Assembly (NCBI GenBank): GCA_020854055.1
Contig: JADZGD010000122.1
Coordinates: 20,409-84,408 of the forward strand
From: Bryobacterales bacterium
GTDB lineage: Bacteria; Acidobacteriota; Terriglobia; Bryobacterales; Bryobacteraceae
Direction of reading: 5' to 3'
DNA: 64,000 bases
Shown: in pieces, positions 62,813 through 64,000 of the stretch
Position numbering within the stretch: position 1 is the stretch's first letter
Layout: each line of letters starts with the position of its first letter
The notes under the pieces: generated by a model
Database searches by the model: none
What the model was told of the DNA's origin: nothing
The model's input: only the letters and a program-made list of their open reading frames with translations
Program-made: the position numbers and the translations under genes

Positions 62813-62870
62813 TCAGAACCTATTGAGGACTAAGATTGGATCAACTTCTTCTCGTAACGGGAAATGGAAT

Positions 62871-63725
62871 ATGAGGACTGCGGCAGCCGCGCTCGTCCTG
62901 CTCGGCTCCTCGCTGTTTGCGGGTGATCCGGAATTCGAGCGCGCTCAACGGCTTTTTAACAATACCGACTTCGACGGCGCGCTTCGGGTTCTTCTGGCCG
63001 CTGACCCGAAGGACGGGCCATCGCTGCTGTTAGCCGGCAGAAGCTACTACATGAACGGAGATTTCAAGAAATCTACCGACTACATGCTGAAGGCCGTGGC
63101 AGTGGAGCCCTCCAACTCCACCTACTATCTCTGGTTAGGCCGGGCGTTCGGGCGCCGCGCTGAAACTTCGAGCTTCCTCACCGCGGCCAGTTACGCCACC
63201 AAGGCGCGCGAAAACTTCGAACGTGCCGTGGCGCTCAATCCAAGAAACACCGAAGCGCTGATGGATCTGTTTGAGTACTATCTCCAGGCCCCTGGCTTGC
63301 TCGGTGGAGGATTGGACAAAGCTAGAGCTACCTCGCAGAAAATAAATCAGTTGGATCCTGCAGAATATTCCTACGCCCAGGCCCGGCTGGCGGAACGCCA
63401 GAAGGAGTTTAGACGGGCTGAACAGCAATTGCGCCGCGCCATCGACCTGGCTCCGCGACAGGCGGGCCGGGTGGTCGACCTGGCTAAGTTCCTCTCTAAC
63501 CAGGGACGGTACGAGGAGGCCGACCGGGCCTGGCAGCAGGCCGAACAAATTGCGCCCGGCAGTCCAAAGGTCATGTTCGAACGCGCCAGCGCTTACGTTC
63601 AGAGCAAGCGCAACCTGGACCAGGCCAAAGAATTGCTCCGCCGTTACTTGAAGGCGCCTCTCACCCCCGAAGATCCCCCGCGATCGGAGGCGCAGCGTCT
63701 GCTCCGGCAGGCGAATGGCGGCTGA
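62871..63725 (+). CDS. secreted TPR protein preceding a MacB-type permease
   Basis: A 284-residue exported protein. The signal peptide (MRTAAAALVLLGSSLFAG) is followed by several TPR repeats (about 20-280: DPEFERAQRLFNNTDFDGAL, ENFERAVALNPRNTEAL, QQLRRAIDLAPRQAGRVVDL). It probably acts as a periplasmic scaffold. I start at the ATG at 62871, which gives a clean signal peptide. Its end overlaps the start of the MacB-type gene, so it is likely an accessory to that transporter. A sigma-54-type promoter lies upstream. Confidence 0.8.
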   Translation: MRTAAAALVLLGSSLFAGDPEFERAQRLFNNTDFDGALRVLLAADPKDGPSLLLAGRSYYMNGDFKKSTDYMLKAVAVEPSNSTYYLWLGRAFGRRAETSSFLTAASYATKARENFERAVALNPRNTEALMDLFEYYLQAPGLLGGGLDKARATSQKINQLDPAEYSYAQARLAERQKEFRRAEQQLRRAIDLAPRQAGRVVDLAKFLSNQGRYEEADRAWQQAEQIAPGSPKVMFERASAYVQSKRNLDQAKELLRRYLKAPLTPEDPPRSEAQRLLRQANGG

Positions 63726-63732
63726 AGACCCG

Positions 63733-64000
63733 ATGCACTTTCTTCAGGAAGCGGTCGGCTTCAGCTTCCAGGCCTTACGCGCAAACCGAATCCGTACATT
63801 CCTGACGGCGCTGGGACTCGTTATCGGAAACGCTTCGGTCATCCTGGTGGTGACCATCTCGCTGACCAGCCGCGATTATATCCTCCAGCAAATCCAGGGA
63901 ATCGGCTCCAATATCATCTGGGCCTACTACACCGCCGGCGACCAGACTTCGGCCAAAGTGGATGCCGACTTCGTCAAGATGGCGGATGTCGAAGCGGTCC
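63733..64000 (+). CDS. MacB-type ABC transporter permease (truncated by the window end)
   Basis: Only the first 89 codons are present. The N-terminus reads EAVGFSFQALRANRIRTFLTALGLVIGNASVIL, a typical MacB/LolC N-terminal helix, followed by the start of the periplasmic MacB_PCD domain. No nucleotide-binding domain precedes it, so ATPase and partner genes may lie beyond the edge. I use the ATG at 63733; an in-frame ATG at 63715 is also possible and would overlap the TPR gene by 11 bp. It probably exports a peptide, macrolide or lipoprotein-like substrate. Confidence 0.8.
   Translation, partial: MHFLQEAVGFSFQALRANRIRTFLTALGLVIGNASVILVVTISLTSRDYILQQIQGIGSNIIWAYYTAGDQTSAKVDADFVKMADVEAV

Noticed and set aside
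1..64000. Mobile elements, CRISPR arrays, rRNA or tRNA genes
   Set aside because: No transposase, terminal repeats, regularly spaced repeats or rRNA/tRNA-like sequence was found; XerC is the housekeeping recombinase.

Overview
The window is about 64 kb of high-GC bacterial chromosome with densely packed genes and no rRNA, tRNA, CRISPR array, insertion sequence or prophage that I can see. Gene content points to the Acidobacteriota, most likely a Bryobacterales/Solibacter-type organism: secreted twin-arginine sulfatases and sugar-lyase-like enzymes, secreted TPR proteins with carboxypeptidase-regulatory-like domains, many SGNH and glycosidase-like proteins, and a propionate pathway. This placement is inferred from gene families, not from a marker phylogeny.

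Layout. 1-5 kb: a small coiled-coil protein, xerC, trmFO, der and a siroheme-synthase-type dehydrogenase. 4.8-11.8 kb: a nitrilase-family amidohydrolase coupled to a 991-residue nucleotidyltransferase/GHMP-kinase fusion, then an alpha-oxoamine synthase plus an SDR reductase (possibly sphingolipid synthesis) and an O-methyltransferase. 11.8-18.7 kb: exported carbohydrate enzymes (sulfatase, oligogalacturonate-lyase-like protein, alpha/beta esterase, cupin, aldose 1-epimerase, sialate-O-acetylesterase-like protein). 18.7-19.9 kb: ahpC-ahpD behind a PerR-box-like operator. 20-29 kb: a translationally coupled mdtA-mdtB-mdtC-outer-membrane-factor efflux operon. 29-34.4 kb: a DapA-like exported protein, an Fe-type alcohol dehydrogenase with an LsrG-like monooxygenase-fold protein, and a coupled FGGY kinase/phosphohexomutase pair. 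34.4-40.9 kb: smc and an exported glycosidase-like protein. 40.9-51.8 kb: a nine-gene operon for the Wood-Werkman (transcarboxylase) propionate cycle. 52-64 kb: a large six-hairpin-glycosidase-like protein, a histidine-kinase-like protein that has lost its catalytic residues but keeps its receiver, a sialidase-SGNH fusion, a TgpA-type transglutaminase, TPR proteins and the start of a MacB-type permease behind a sigma-54-type promoter.

How the genes work together. The strongest metabolic unit is the propionate operon: 5S, 12S and 1.3S transcarboxylase subunits, methylmalonyl-CoA epimerase, both mutase subunits, the MeaB chaperone and a CoA transferase supply every step special to the cycle. 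A small membrane-anchored OadG/MmdD-like protein sits in the same place as in sodium-pumping methylmalonyl-CoA decarboxylase operons, although no MmdB pump is present. Exported sugar-cleaving enzymes and sugar-activating enzymes (FGGY kinase, phosphohexomutase, NTP-transferase/kinase) would plausibly feed fermentation.

Two structural habits recur. Convergent genes end within about -32 to +15 bp of each other. Several divergent genes have start codons only about 20 bp apart, with a -10-like hexamer 6-8 nt before the start codon and no Shine-Dalgarno, which suggests leaderless mRNAs.
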